Origin: Lachnospiraceae bacterium
GTDB lineage: Bacteria > Bacillota > Clostridia > Lachnospirales > Lachnospiraceae
Reading direction: 5' to 3'
NCBI GenBank assembly: GCA_900751785.1
Contig: CAADSM010000033.1
Location: 1 to 5,940 of the forward strand
Length of the DNA: 5,940 nt
A program made the translations under genes and the position numbers. This document shows positions 1 through 5,703 of this stretch, piece by piece. Below the pieces are notes generated by a model that saw only the letters and a list, made by a program, of their open reading frames with translations, was not told where the DNA came from and searched no databases. The number at the start of each line of letters is the position of its first letter. The first letter of the stretch is position 1.

Positions 1-165
1 GTGATCGCCGGGCTGTACGAAGCGGAACGTGCCGCCTTGGCGGAGGAGGTTCCCGCCGGCCGCTTCGGAGAACCGGACGAAGCAGCCCGGCTCGCACTCA
101 TGCTCGCTGATGCCCCCACCTATCTGACAGGGCAGATCATCGGGCTGGACGGAGGTTTTCTCTGA
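1..165 (+). CDS. Short-chain dehydrogenase/reductase (FabG-like), C-terminal fragment
   Basis: Frame 1 is open from the window edge and gives 54 residues before TGA at 163-165; the start and most of the protein lie outside. The fragment has the classical SDR C-terminus: a Gly-Arg-Phe-Gly motif with Pro-Asp-Glu (about residues 20-26 of the fragment), a helix ending in an Ala-Asp-Ala-Pro turn, then Y-L-T-G-Q-I-I-G-L-D-G-G-F-L at the very end, where FabG-type enzymes form the last beta strand and oligomer contact. Family members are NAD(P)H-dependent oxidoreductases. The catalytic Ser-Tyr-Lys and the Rossmann glycine motif are not in the window, so substrate cannot be assigned. 3-oxoacyl-ACP reductase and the related EF-P 5-aminopentanone reductase (YmfI type) both fit this tail. 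The gene converges on the minus-strand nitroreductase with only 4 bp between the stop codons, and no intrinsic terminator is visible just after it. Confidence 0.88.
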   Translation: MIAGLYEAERAALAEEVPAGRFGEPDEAARLALMLADAPTYLTGQIIGLDGGFL

Positions 166-169
166 TCTC

Positions 170-961
170 CTACCGCCAGTCGATGTCTGCCTTTTTCCTC
201 GGCGCAGTCCTCCTGTACGCCACCGCCGGATATCCTGCGAGCATACAGCACACAAGCGGCATATCTGATATCCCGAGCCATTCCTTCAGCGCCGGGCAGG
301 CCTCGATGATCCTCGCAAGGTATCCGCTGTAGAGGACTCCCGCGCCCTCAGCGACTGCCATGTTCTCGATATTCGCTGCCGCAAGCCCTCCGTCGAGAGG
401 ATTATCTGCCGCGATCAGGATGCAGGCCGGCGTATTGAAGAACAGTCCGTCATCCTTCGGATCTTTCCTCCGTCTGCGGTAAAGAAATTTAAACAGCATG
501 GCATAATGGGGCATTTCTTCTTTCATCTGATCCGCCAGCTCCGGCACCTGCTGCCAGAGCAGATCCTTGAAGTCCTCCAGTTCATCCTGGAGCACGATAA
601 AACGGCATGCCTGTCTGTTCTTCGCAGTGGGAGTATACCTCCCCGCCTGCAGGATCCGCTCCAGGCAGTCTCTGTCCAGTTTTCTGTCCCGGAAGCTGCG
701 AATGCTCCGTCTGAACTTGACCGCATGGAGGAAGTGCTCCGGATCCACACGGAAGGTATCAGCATCATACTCTTCCACGTCGTCCATATCATATTCAGGG
801 ATGCTCACCGCAGCCTTCGGACAGACTGCCACGCAGTGTCCGCACTGTATGCACTCCGGCGTATACACCGCCTTGCCATCCTTTACGTCAATCTTTCCGG
901 CCGGACAGTCCTTTGCACAGAGTCCGCATCCGATACATTTTTCTTTGTCTATTACAACCAT
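170..961 (-). CDS. Nitroreductase family protein with N-terminal 2x[4Fe-4S] ferredoxin domain
   Basis: The 263-residue product begins with a bacterial ferredoxin module: two CxxCxxCxxxCP motifs with cysteines at 9, 12, 15, 19 and 37, 40, 43, 47, each expected to ligate a [4Fe-4S] cluster. After an acidic linker (about 55-75) comes an FMN-binding nitroreductase domain, with R-R-S-I-R-S-F at 84-90 and T-P-T-A-K-N-R-Q at 110-117, the phosphate/flavin contacts typical of the family. Fusions of this kind are common in anaerobic Clostridia and are thought to pass electrons from the clusters to FMN; the substrate is unknown. It should be cytoplasmic, as no signal or membrane segment is seen. In-frame starts exist upstream (GTG at 1030, ATG at 1012 and 991), but ATG at 961 is chosen because it has AAAGGG 9 nt upstream and starts the protein right before the first cluster motif, as in most ferredoxins. 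It lies 80 bp downstream of hflX on the same strand, so co-transcription is plausible. Confidence 0.93.
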   Translation of the reverse strand: MVVIDKEKCIGCGLCAKDCPAGKIDVKDGKAVYTPECIQCGHCVAVCPKAAVSIPEYDMDDVEEYDADTFRVDPEHFLHAVKFRRSIRSFRDRKLDRDCLERILQAGRYTPTAKNRQACRFIVLQDELEDFKDLLWQQVPELADQMKEEMPHYAMLFKFLYRRRRKDPKDDGLFFNTPACILIAADNPLDGGLAAANIENMAVAEGAGVLYSGYLARIIEACPALKEWLGISDMPLVCCMLAGYPAVAYRRTAPRKKADIDWR

Positions 962-970
962 AGTATCTCG

Positions 971-976
971 CCCTTT
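971..976 (-). promoter_or_regulatory. Shine-Dalgarno site that sets the nitroreductase start
   Basis: The minus strand reads AAAGGG, then 9 nt, then ATG at 961. The longer in-frame alternatives have poorer sites (GAGAG 6 nt before the ATG at 1012; nothing clear before the GTG at 1030). This favours the 263-residue product over a version with a basic 23-residue extension. Confidence 0.6.
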
Positions 977-1041
977 CTTTTTTCTCGTCATATTCTTGAA
1001 CCGTTCCGCCATGCACATCTCTCGCCGCACAGCCGAAATGT

Positions 1042-2277
1042 TTATATTCTTCCGTATATGTCCTGCGGGACATATGCCTTCACCGAGATCCCTTCCGGCA
1101 GATATTCCTCAGACACAAGCTGTCCTCTGCTCCGGATGAGCTGGATCTTTCCCGCCTCCGCAAAATCATACAGCCTCTCCACATAGATCTGGTCGCGGCG
1201 GATGATATCCAGCAGCGCGCGCTTTAACTCCTCAAGCCCCTGCCCGGTCTTCGCCGATGCCGGGATCGAATAGTCGGCCTGAAAATCTCTCTGATACGAC
1301 GGCGCCTCAAGTAAATCCTGCTTGTTGAAAAGAGTGATGACCGGTTTTCCCTCCGCGCCGAGCTCCCGCAGCGTCTCATACACTACATGCATCTGCATCT
1401 CCATATTCGGATTTGACACATCCACTACATGGATGATGATATCCGCGTATTTTGCTTCCTCCAGCGTACTCTTAAAGGCCTCCACCAGATGATGGGGAAG
1501 CTTGCGGATAAATCCGACCGTATCCGTGACCAAGATCTCCTGCGTATTGTCCAACATCAGTGACCGGGTCGTTGTATCCAGCGTAGAAAACAGCATGGCG
1601 TCCTCCAGGATTCCCGCGCCGGTCAGGGCATTTTCGATACTGCTCTTCCCAGCTGATGTATACCCTACCAGGGCGGCTGTCTTCAGTCCCGACTGATTTC
1701 TCTGGGAGCGCAGCAGTTCTCTGTGCTTCTCCACATCTCTCAGCTCCCGCTTCAGTCTGCTGATGCGCTCACGGATGAGACGCCGGTCCATCTCCAGCTT
1801 CTTCTCTCCCGGTCCCCTCGTACCGATGCCGCCGCCCAGACGGGACAGGGATTTTCCAAGCCCTGCCAGCCTTGACGCCCGGTACCTGAGCTGAGCCAGC
1901 TCGACCTGGATCTTTCCTTCCCCGGACACTGCCCGGGCGGCAAAAATATCCAGGATCAGGAGCGTCCTGTCGATCACCTTGCAGGACAGCTCCGCCTCGA
2001 GGCTGCCGAGCTGTGCGCTGGTAAGCTCATCGTCACAGATAATTCCGGTGGCGTCTGTCTCCCACAGAAGGTCCTTGAGCTCCAGCAGCTTCCCCTTCCC
2101 GATATACGTTCCCGGATGGATGCTCTCCCTTGTCTGGATCAGCCTTCCCGCCACCTCTGCGCCTGCTGTGCGCGCGAGCTCTGCAAGCTCGTCAAGGGAA
2201 GTCTCCGCCGGCTCATCGCCGCCGGTCTCCACTCCCACAAGGATCACCCTCTCTTTGATATCTTCCATCTCATACAT
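1042..2277 (-). CDS. hflX: GTPase HflX, ribosome-associated
   Basis: The 411-residue product matches HflX over its full length. The N-terminal HflX domain (about 1-195) has the T-Y-I-G-K-G-K segment (57-63) and the signature G-G-G-I-G-T-R-G-P-G-E-K-K-L-E (148-162), followed by a charged coiled-coil-like helix (about 163-195). The G domain carries G1 GYTSAGKSS (205-213), switch I TTTR (235-238), G3 DTVGF (252-256), G4 NKQD (318-321) and G5 SAKTG (341-345). A short C-terminal domain follows. In characterised bacteria HflX binds the 50S subunit and splits stalled or hibernating ribosomes under stress. The G1 motif has Ser where Asn is common (position 208) and Ser rather than Thr at 213, with I-E-N after it; the catalytic pattern is still intact. 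The start ATG at 2277 has AGGAG 10 nt upstream; Met4 is too far from that site. It follows mnmM by 117 bp, in which I see no clear promoter, terminator or gene. Confidence 0.97.
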   Translation of the reverse strand: MYEMEDIKERVILVGVETGGDEPAETSLDELAELARTAGAEVAGRLIQTRESIHPGTYIGKGKLLELKDLLWETDATGIICDDELTSAQLGSLEAELSCKVIDRTLLILDIFAARAVSGEGKIQVELAQLRYRASRLAGLGKSLSRLGGGIGTRGPGEKKLEMDRRLIRERISRLKRELRDVEKHRELLRSQRNQSGLKTAALVGYTSAGKSSIENALTGAGILEDAMLFSTLDTTTRSLMLDNTQEILVTDTVGFIRKLPHHLVEAFKSTLEEAKYADIIIHVVDVSNPNMEMQMHVVYETLRELGAEGKPVITLFNKQDLLEAPSYQRDFQADYSIPASAKTGQGLEELKRALLDIIRRDQIYVERLYDFAEAGKIQLIRSRGQLVSEEYLPEGISVKAYVPQDIYGRI

Positions 2278-2394
2278 CTGTCTCTTTCTCCTGTCCGATT
2301 CTCATTCTGACTGATCGTCTCCTGCCGCTCCGCTTCACGGCATTCTCCCGTCCGCTCCATCTGCCGCCGTAACAGCTGCTGATGCATCCTTGTC

Positions 2395-2970
2395 TCACGG
2401 CTCAAGGCGTATGATAAATACCGGAAGCGGCGGGTCATTCCTCCGATTGTAATAGCAGTTCACAATGACCAGCCATCTGCAGGGATCCAGCTCTCTCAGC
2501 CAGGAGAGCAGGGCATCCCGCTCTTCATATCCCGTATCGCCGCCGCTGTAGATGCACAGGCTGACGACACCTCCGGGCTTCAGCAGCTCCAGCGCCTGTT
2601 CCGCCGCCCGGAGTGTGGTATCTGCTTTCGTCGCCACTGCGTGGTCCCCGCCGGGAAGGTACCCCAGATTAAACACCACTGCCGCCGCCCGTTCCTTCAC
2701 AAACTCCTTCATCCGCTCATGTCCGGCACAGATCAGCTCTGCCCGGTCACGCAGCCCCGCGCGCTCCAGCCGTTCCTCTGTGCTGCGCACTGCCTGCTCC
2801 TGAACATCAAAGGCATAGACCTTTCCGCTCTCCCCTGCCAGTCGGCATAGGAACTCTGTGTCACCGCCGTTTCCTGCGGTGGCATCCACACAGATGTCGC
2901 CCTCTCGGATATAGTCCCGCAGAAAATGGTGGCAGTATTCTGTTATCTGATATTTTTCTCTGATTCCCAT
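2395..2970 (-). CDS. mnmM: SAM-dependent tRNA methyltransferase MnmM (YtqB family)
   Basis: This 191-residue class I methyltransferase has the features of the YtqB/MnmM (rRNA_methylase-like) family: motif I D-A-T-A-G-N-G-G-D-T at 29-38 for SAM binding, the acidic end of beta-2 in A-F-D (53-55), the family hallmark N-L-G-Y-L-P-G-G-D at 101-109, and a C-terminal Y-Y-N-R-R-N-D-P-P-L-P stretch at 173-183 expected in the active site. In Bacillus subtilis and other Gram-positives MnmM methylates 5-aminomethyl-2-thiouridine at tRNA wobble position 34 to give mnm5s2U, replacing the second MnmC activity of Gram-negatives. The length is normal for the family. The ATG start at 2970 is preceded by GGGAGAAGG; the GGGAG part sits 4 nt away, a little close. 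It lies upstream of hflX and 106 bp downstream of the TPR lipoprotein gene, with a strong stem-loop in between. Family assignment is firm; the exact tRNA substrate is inferred from homology. Confidence 0.92.
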   Translation of the reverse strand: MGIREKYQITEYCHHFLRDYIREGDICVDATAGNGGDTEFLCRLAGESGKVYAFDVQEQAVRSTEERLERAGLRDRAELICAGHERMKEFVKERAAAVVFNLGYLPGGDHAVATKADTTLRAAEQALELLKPGGVVSLCIYSGGDTGYEERDALLSWLRELDPCRWLVIVNCYYNRRNDPPLPVFIIRLEP

Positions 2971-2996
2971 CCTTCTCCCATCTCCGGCACAAAGGG

Positions 2997-3029
2997 GGGG
3001 CCGGATCCCTCCGCCAGGATCCAGGCCCC
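2997..3029 (-). other. 12-bp GC-rich stem-loop between TPR lipoprotein and mnmM
   Basis: GGGGCC (2997-3002) pairs with GGCCCC (3024-3029), and GGATCC (3003-3008) with GGATCC (3017-3022). That makes a 12-bp stem with one bulged base (3023) and an 8-nt loop (3009-3016). On the minus strand it starts 47 nt after the lipoprotein stop and ends 26 nt before the mnmM start. The base is followed by CCCTTTG rather than a long T run, so as an intrinsic terminator it is weak; on the plus strand TCTCTATC follows, also weak. It could be a leaky terminator, an RNA-stability or processing hairpin, or a structure affecting mnmM translation. The structure is certain, the role is not. Confidence 0.7.
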
Positions 3030-3076
3030 TCTCTATCGTATCTCAGCTCCTCCATACAACAGCGTCCTCTGCGCCG

Positions 3077-3628
3077 CTATCTTGTCTGGAGAAATTCCGC
3101 CTCTTTCTGTGCAGCTTCATCATCCGGATATTTGCTTATATACTCCGTGATCTTTGCTTTTGCATTTTCCCAGTCTGACTGCTGTTCATAGCAGATGATC
3201 TCGTTATACTCCATCTCGCGGATCAGGCTGTCGTCCGCCTCCCCGCCGTCAGATGCATCTGCCATCGCGAGACCGGACTGGATGTACTCCAGCCCCTTGG
3301 CATAATCCCCGGTCTGCATCGCACTGACTCCCATGAGGTTATAAAGCTCGACCGTCTGCTTCCCTCCGTTGTCCAGTGCACTCTCGAACGCCTCAAGAGC
3401 CTTCGCATATTCCCCGGTCTCATAGTAAACAATTCCCAGACCGCGGTATCCTTCCGCTGCCGTCTCTTTATCGTCATCTGCCGCAGCCGTCTGAAATTCC
3501 TGTGCGGCAGTCTCATAATCCTTCGCCTCCAGCGCTTCCGCTCCGTCCTGCACTGCATTTGCGCAGCCCGAAAACAGACACGCCGCCGATAATGCCGCGA
3601 TCACAGCGGCAGCTCTCTTTTTCTTCAT
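3077..3628 (-). CDS. TPR-repeat lipoprotein, function unknown
   Basis: The 183-residue product starts with a lipoprotein signal: basic M-K-K-K-R, a hydrophobic Ala-rich stretch (6-19) and L-F-S-G-C ending at Cys22, the likely lipidated residue after signal peptidase II cleavage. Cys17 is a weaker alternative. The rest is soluble, acidic and built of about four tetratricopeptide-like helix pairs (about 23-55, 57-90, 92-125 and 136-172). The second is the clearest, with G-L-G-I-V-Y-Y-E-T-G-E-Y-A-K-A-L-E-A-F. Such proteins act as scaffolds for protein-protein contacts; here it should be anchored to the outer face of the cytoplasmic membrane. No catalytic motif is present. The ATG at 3628 has GGAAG 7 nt upstream; a GAGAGGAG lies further upstream, too close to a 5-codon ORF to decide anything. 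It lies 33 bp downstream of the metal ATPase, so it probably shares that transcript, but a link to metal transport is only inference. Confidence 0.88.
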   Translation of the reverse strand: MKKKRAAAVIAALSAACLFSGCANAVQDGAEALEAKDYETAAQEFQTAAADDDKETAAEGYRGLGIVYYETGEYAKALEAFESALDNGGKQTVELYNLMGVSAMQTGDYAKGLEYIQSGLAMADASDGGEADDSLIREMEYNEIICYEQQSDWENAKAKITEYISKYPDDEAAQKEAEFLQTR

Positions 3629-3661
3629 GCTCTTTCTTCCATACTCCTCTCAAATCAAATG

Positions 3662-5518
3662 CTATTCCGGATATTTCAGCATCCAGAAGGAATTTAATAT
3701 ATTGATCAGCATGACCGCCATATCTGCCAGTATGGCGTTCTGCATCGTCACCAGCCCCAGAAATGCAAGCACGATCAGGATGACCTTCATCCCGATGGCA
3801 AACACCATATTCTGGCTGACGGAACGCAGCGTCGCTTTCGCGATGCGGATCGCGTTGATGATCCGTGACGGCTCGTCCTCCATCAGGATGATATCTGCCG
3901 CCTCCAGCGCCGCGTCTGCCCCCAGACCGCCCATGGCGATGCCGACATCCGCCCTTGCGAGCACCGGCGCGTCGTTGATCCCGTCTCCGACGAACGCCAC
4001 CTTCTCGTTTTCTGTCTGGCTTTCCATAAACTCTTCGATCTGTTCCACCTTATCTTCCGGCATCAGCTCCGCATATACGCTCTCGATCCCGAGCTGTCTT
4101 GCTACACTCTCCGCAGTCCTCTCATTGTCCCCGGTCAGCATGACTGTTCCGAGCCCCCGCTTGTGAAGCCACCGCATAAGCCTCCCTGCATCTTCACGGA
4201 TGACATCAGAGATCAGTATATAGCCGGCATAGTTTCCGTCTACAGCCACATGGACCGCTGTCCCCGCTCCCGTGGCAGGCTGATAGAACAGCCCCTGCCG
4301 CTTCATCAGCCGGGAATTGCCAATATACACTGTCCTGCCGTCGATTTCCGCGCGGATCCCATATCCCGGGAAATCCTCCAGACCGCTGACTCTCGACCTG
4401 TCAGTCTCTTTCCCATAAGCCTCTCTAAGCGAAACAGCGATAGGGTGCACTGAATAGGTCTCTCCCAGAGCCGCCGTCTCCAGAAGCTCCTCCTCCGTGC
4501 AGTTATAGGGAGCGATCTCCGTCACATGGAAGACTCCTTCCGTCAGCGTTCCCGTCTTGTCAAATACAAAAGTATCCACCTCGGGCAGGCTCTCCAGGAA
4601 AGCGCCTCCCTTGATCAGCACGCCCTGCCTGGACGCAGCGCCGATCCCGCCCAGAAATGCCAGCGGAATGGACACCATCAGTCCGCACGGACATGCCGCG
4701 ACGAGGATGATCAGTCCTCTGTAGATCCACTCGTCTTTCGCCTCCGCGAACATCATCGGAGGGAGGATCACGGTCAGAAGAGCGATCAGGATCACGATCG
4801 GCGTATAATATTTCGTAAAACGGTCTGCGAACTGGACGCTCTCCGATTTCTTCGCGTTCGCATTCTCCACAAGCTCCATGATCCTCGAAGCCGTTGAGTC
4901 TTTGTAATGTCTCACGACCTTCGCCTCGAGTACTCCGCTCAGATTGATGCTCCCGCTGTACAGGTGCTCTCCGGCCTCCACAGTCCTGGGCTTCGCCTCG
5001 CCGGTCAGAGCTTTCTCATCCACACTGCCCGCGCCCTCTGTCACCACCGCGTCCACAGGGATCCTCTCTCCCGGTCTGAGGACGATCACCTGTCCCGGTT
5101 CAAGGACGTCAGGAGAGACAACGCGCTCCTGATCCCCCTCTTTGAGATTTGCATATTCCGGGCGTATGTCAATGAACTCCGCGATCGATTTCTTCGTCCG
5201 GCTCAGGGAGATCTCTTCGATCAGTTTCCCCGCCTGATAGAAAAGCATCGCTGCCACAGCCTCTTTGTATCTTCCGACGAAAAATGCGCCGACTGTAGCG
5301 ATCACCATCAGGAAGCTCTCATCCAGAAAATGAAGCTTCGCGATCTTTTTCAGGAGTTCCCAGTATGTGGAGATTGACAGGATCACATATGGGATGAGGA
5401 AGAGGATGATCTCTCCGGTCCTTCCCAGATCGATCTGTCCTGCCGCCAGCCATGCAATGAGATAGGAAAGCGCCCCCACCCCTGTCATGATCCCTTTCTG
5501 CTTTACTTCTTTTGTCAT
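3662..5518 (-). CDS. Heavy-metal P1B-type ATPase, Zn/Cd/Pb class, lacking an N-terminal HMA domain
   Basis: This is a complete P1B ATPase for efflux of metal ions across the cytoplasmic membrane. Positions below count from the GTG one codon upstream (619 residues; subtract 1 for the ATG used here). Two extra N-terminal helices (about 12-30, 37-53) precede the conserved core helices (68-98, 240-259, 266-290, 571-613), giving eight in all. The actuator domain has T-G-E (173-175). The metal-site CPC is at 277-279, the phosphorylation motif D-K-T-G-T-L-T at 321-327, the soft-metal HP at 359-360, T-G-D-N at 463-466 and G-D-G-I-N-D-A-P at 512-519. Lys579 and Asp600 match the transmembrane Lys and Asp that, with CPC, mark the Zn/Cd/Pb class (ZntA/CadA, P1B-2). 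Compared with roughly 700-residue CadA/ZntA it lacks the cytosolic HMA domain: the helices begin almost at once and the only cysteines are 277, 279 and 341. ATG at 5518 is preferred over GTG at 5521 on SD spacing. The ion cannot be settled from sequence. Confidence 0.96.
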   Translation of the reverse strand: MTKEVKQKGIMTGVGALSYLIAWLAAGQIDLGRTGEIILFLIPYVILSISTYWELLKKIAKLHFLDESFLMVIATVGAFFVGRYKEAVAAMLFYQAGKLIEEISLSRTKKSIAEFIDIRPEYANLKEGDQERVVSPDVLEPGQVIVLRPGERIPVDAVVTEGAGSVDEKALTGEAKPRTVEAGEHLYSGSINLSGVLEAKVVRHYKDSTASRIMELVENANAKKSESVQFADRFTKYYTPIVILIALLTVILPPMMFAEAKDEWIYRGLIILVAACPCGLMVSIPLAFLGGIGAASRQGVLIKGGAFLESLPEVDTFVFDKTGTLTEGVFHVTEIAPYNCTEEELLETAALGETYSVHPIAVSLREAYGKETDRSRVSGLEDFPGYGIRAEIDGRTVYIGNSRLMKRQGLFYQPATGAGTAVHVAVDGNYAGYILISDVIREDAGRLMRWLHKRGLGTVMLTGDNERTAESVARQLGIESVYAELMPEDKVEQIEEFMESQTENEKVAFVGDGINDAPVLARADVGIAMGGLGADAALEAADIILMEDEPSRIINAIRIAKATLRSVSQNMVFAIGMKVILIVLAFLGLVTMQNAILADMAVMLINILNSFWMLKYPE

Positions 5519-5525
5519 CACTTTT

Positions 5526-5532
5526 TCCCTTC
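5526..5532 (-). promoter_or_regulatory. Shine-Dalgarno of the metal ATPase gene
   Basis: The minus strand reads GAAGGGA; the AAGGG core lies 8 nt before the ATG at 5518 and 5 nt before the overlapping GTG at 5521, so the ATG is the better start. The site directly abuts the 3' arm of a 9-bp inverted repeat (5533-5541), so any RNA stem or bound protein there could affect ribosome access. Confidence 0.65.
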
Positions 5533-5581
5533 AGTACTTTCTCCCCTGCAGTACTGTTCGGATCCTTTTGAAAGTACTTTC
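5532..5581 (-). repeat. Three AGTACT palindromes in the ATPase leader (putative operator or RNA element)
   Basis: AGTACT occurs at 5533-5538, 5550-5555 and 5573-5578. The rightmost is the core of a perfect 12-bp palindrome GAAAGTACTTTC (5570-5581), and the middle one of CAGTACTG (5549-5556). The outer copies share a 10-bp direct repeat AGTACTTTCT (5533-5542 and 5573-5582) exactly 40 bp apart, about four helical turns. Because the core is palindromic, 5570-5578 and 5533-5541 also form a 9-bp inverted repeat that in mRNA would make a stem with a 28-nt loop. The element sits between the predicted promoter and the start codon. It does not resemble the CadC/SmtB, CopY or CsoR operators I know. The repeats are directly visible; their regulatory role is inferred. 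Confidence 0.6.
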
Positions 5582-5592
5582 TTTTCCTGATA

Positions 5593-5611
5593 CCGCAGTT
5601 TATTTCTGCAG
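5593..5611 (-). other. Small hairpin in the ATPase leader
   Basis: On the minus strand CTGCAG (5611-5606) can pair with CTGCGG (5598-5593) through six pairs, one of them G-U, around a 7-nt AT-rich loop. It lies just downstream of the expected transcription start, so it would be near the 5' end of the mRNA. It could stabilise the transcript end; it is short enough to be chance. Confidence 0.3.
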
Positions 5612-5626
5612 GCTTTATCCCTGTTT

Positions 5627-5655
5627 ATCTTATTTCATACAGCACATAAAATCAA
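5627..5655 (-). promoter_or_regulatory. Predicted sigma-A promoter of the metal ATPase gene
   Basis: The minus strand has TTGATT (5655-5650), a 17-nt spacer and TAAGAT (5632-5627), each hexamer matching 4 of 6 consensus bases at the ideal spacing. Transcription would start near 5620, leaving a leader of about 100 nt that contains the AGTACT repeats. A second possible -10, TACAAT with an extended TGC (5678-5670), lies upstream but lacks a well-spaced -35. No terminator separates this region from the preceding molybdopterin-binding gene, so read-through is also possible. Confidence 0.5.
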
Positions 5656-5703
5656 GAGTAACGCTGATGATTGTAGCATTTCTTCATACTCAGTATTCAG
5701 TTC

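Noticed and set aside
506..1186. Long plus-strand ORF of 226 residues opposite the nitroreductase and the hflX end
   Set aside because: It is an antisense shadow of two well-supported genes, with no recognisable motifs or ribosome site. Long open antisense frames are common in GC-rich coding DNA.
2266..2438. Possible small minus-strand ORF in the mnmM-hflX gap (ATG-CAT-CAG start near 2387), overlapping the hflX start
   Set aside because: Its AAGG sits directly against the ATG, the composition is Arg/Glu/Gln-rich like shadow translation, and it runs into hflX in another frame. No family is recognisable.
2994..3000. Run of seven G as a phase-variation tract upstream of mnmM
   Set aside because: It is outside any coding frame and any recognisable promoter, is short, and is explained as part of the stem-loop base.
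2861..3055. Minus-strand 64-residue ORF over the hairpin and the 5' end of mnmM
   Set aside because: It has no good ribosome site at proper spacing, overlaps mnmM in another frame, and is Arg/Pro-rich noise.
4163..5377. Several plus-strand ORFs opposite the ATPase gene
   Set aside because: They mirror a complete P-type ATPase with all its motifs and show no protein family of their own.
5650..5696. Terminator after the molybdopterin-binding gene
   Set aside because: Only a 5-bp AATCA/TGATT pairing with a 13-nt loop and a small ATACT-C-AGTAT dyad (5686-5696) are present, neither followed by a real T run.
5670..5700. Alternative promoter with extended -10 TGC-TACAAT
   Set aside because: The nearest -35-like hexamer (CTGAAT, 5700-5695) is poor and 19 nt away; the downstream TTGATT-17-TAAGAT is better.
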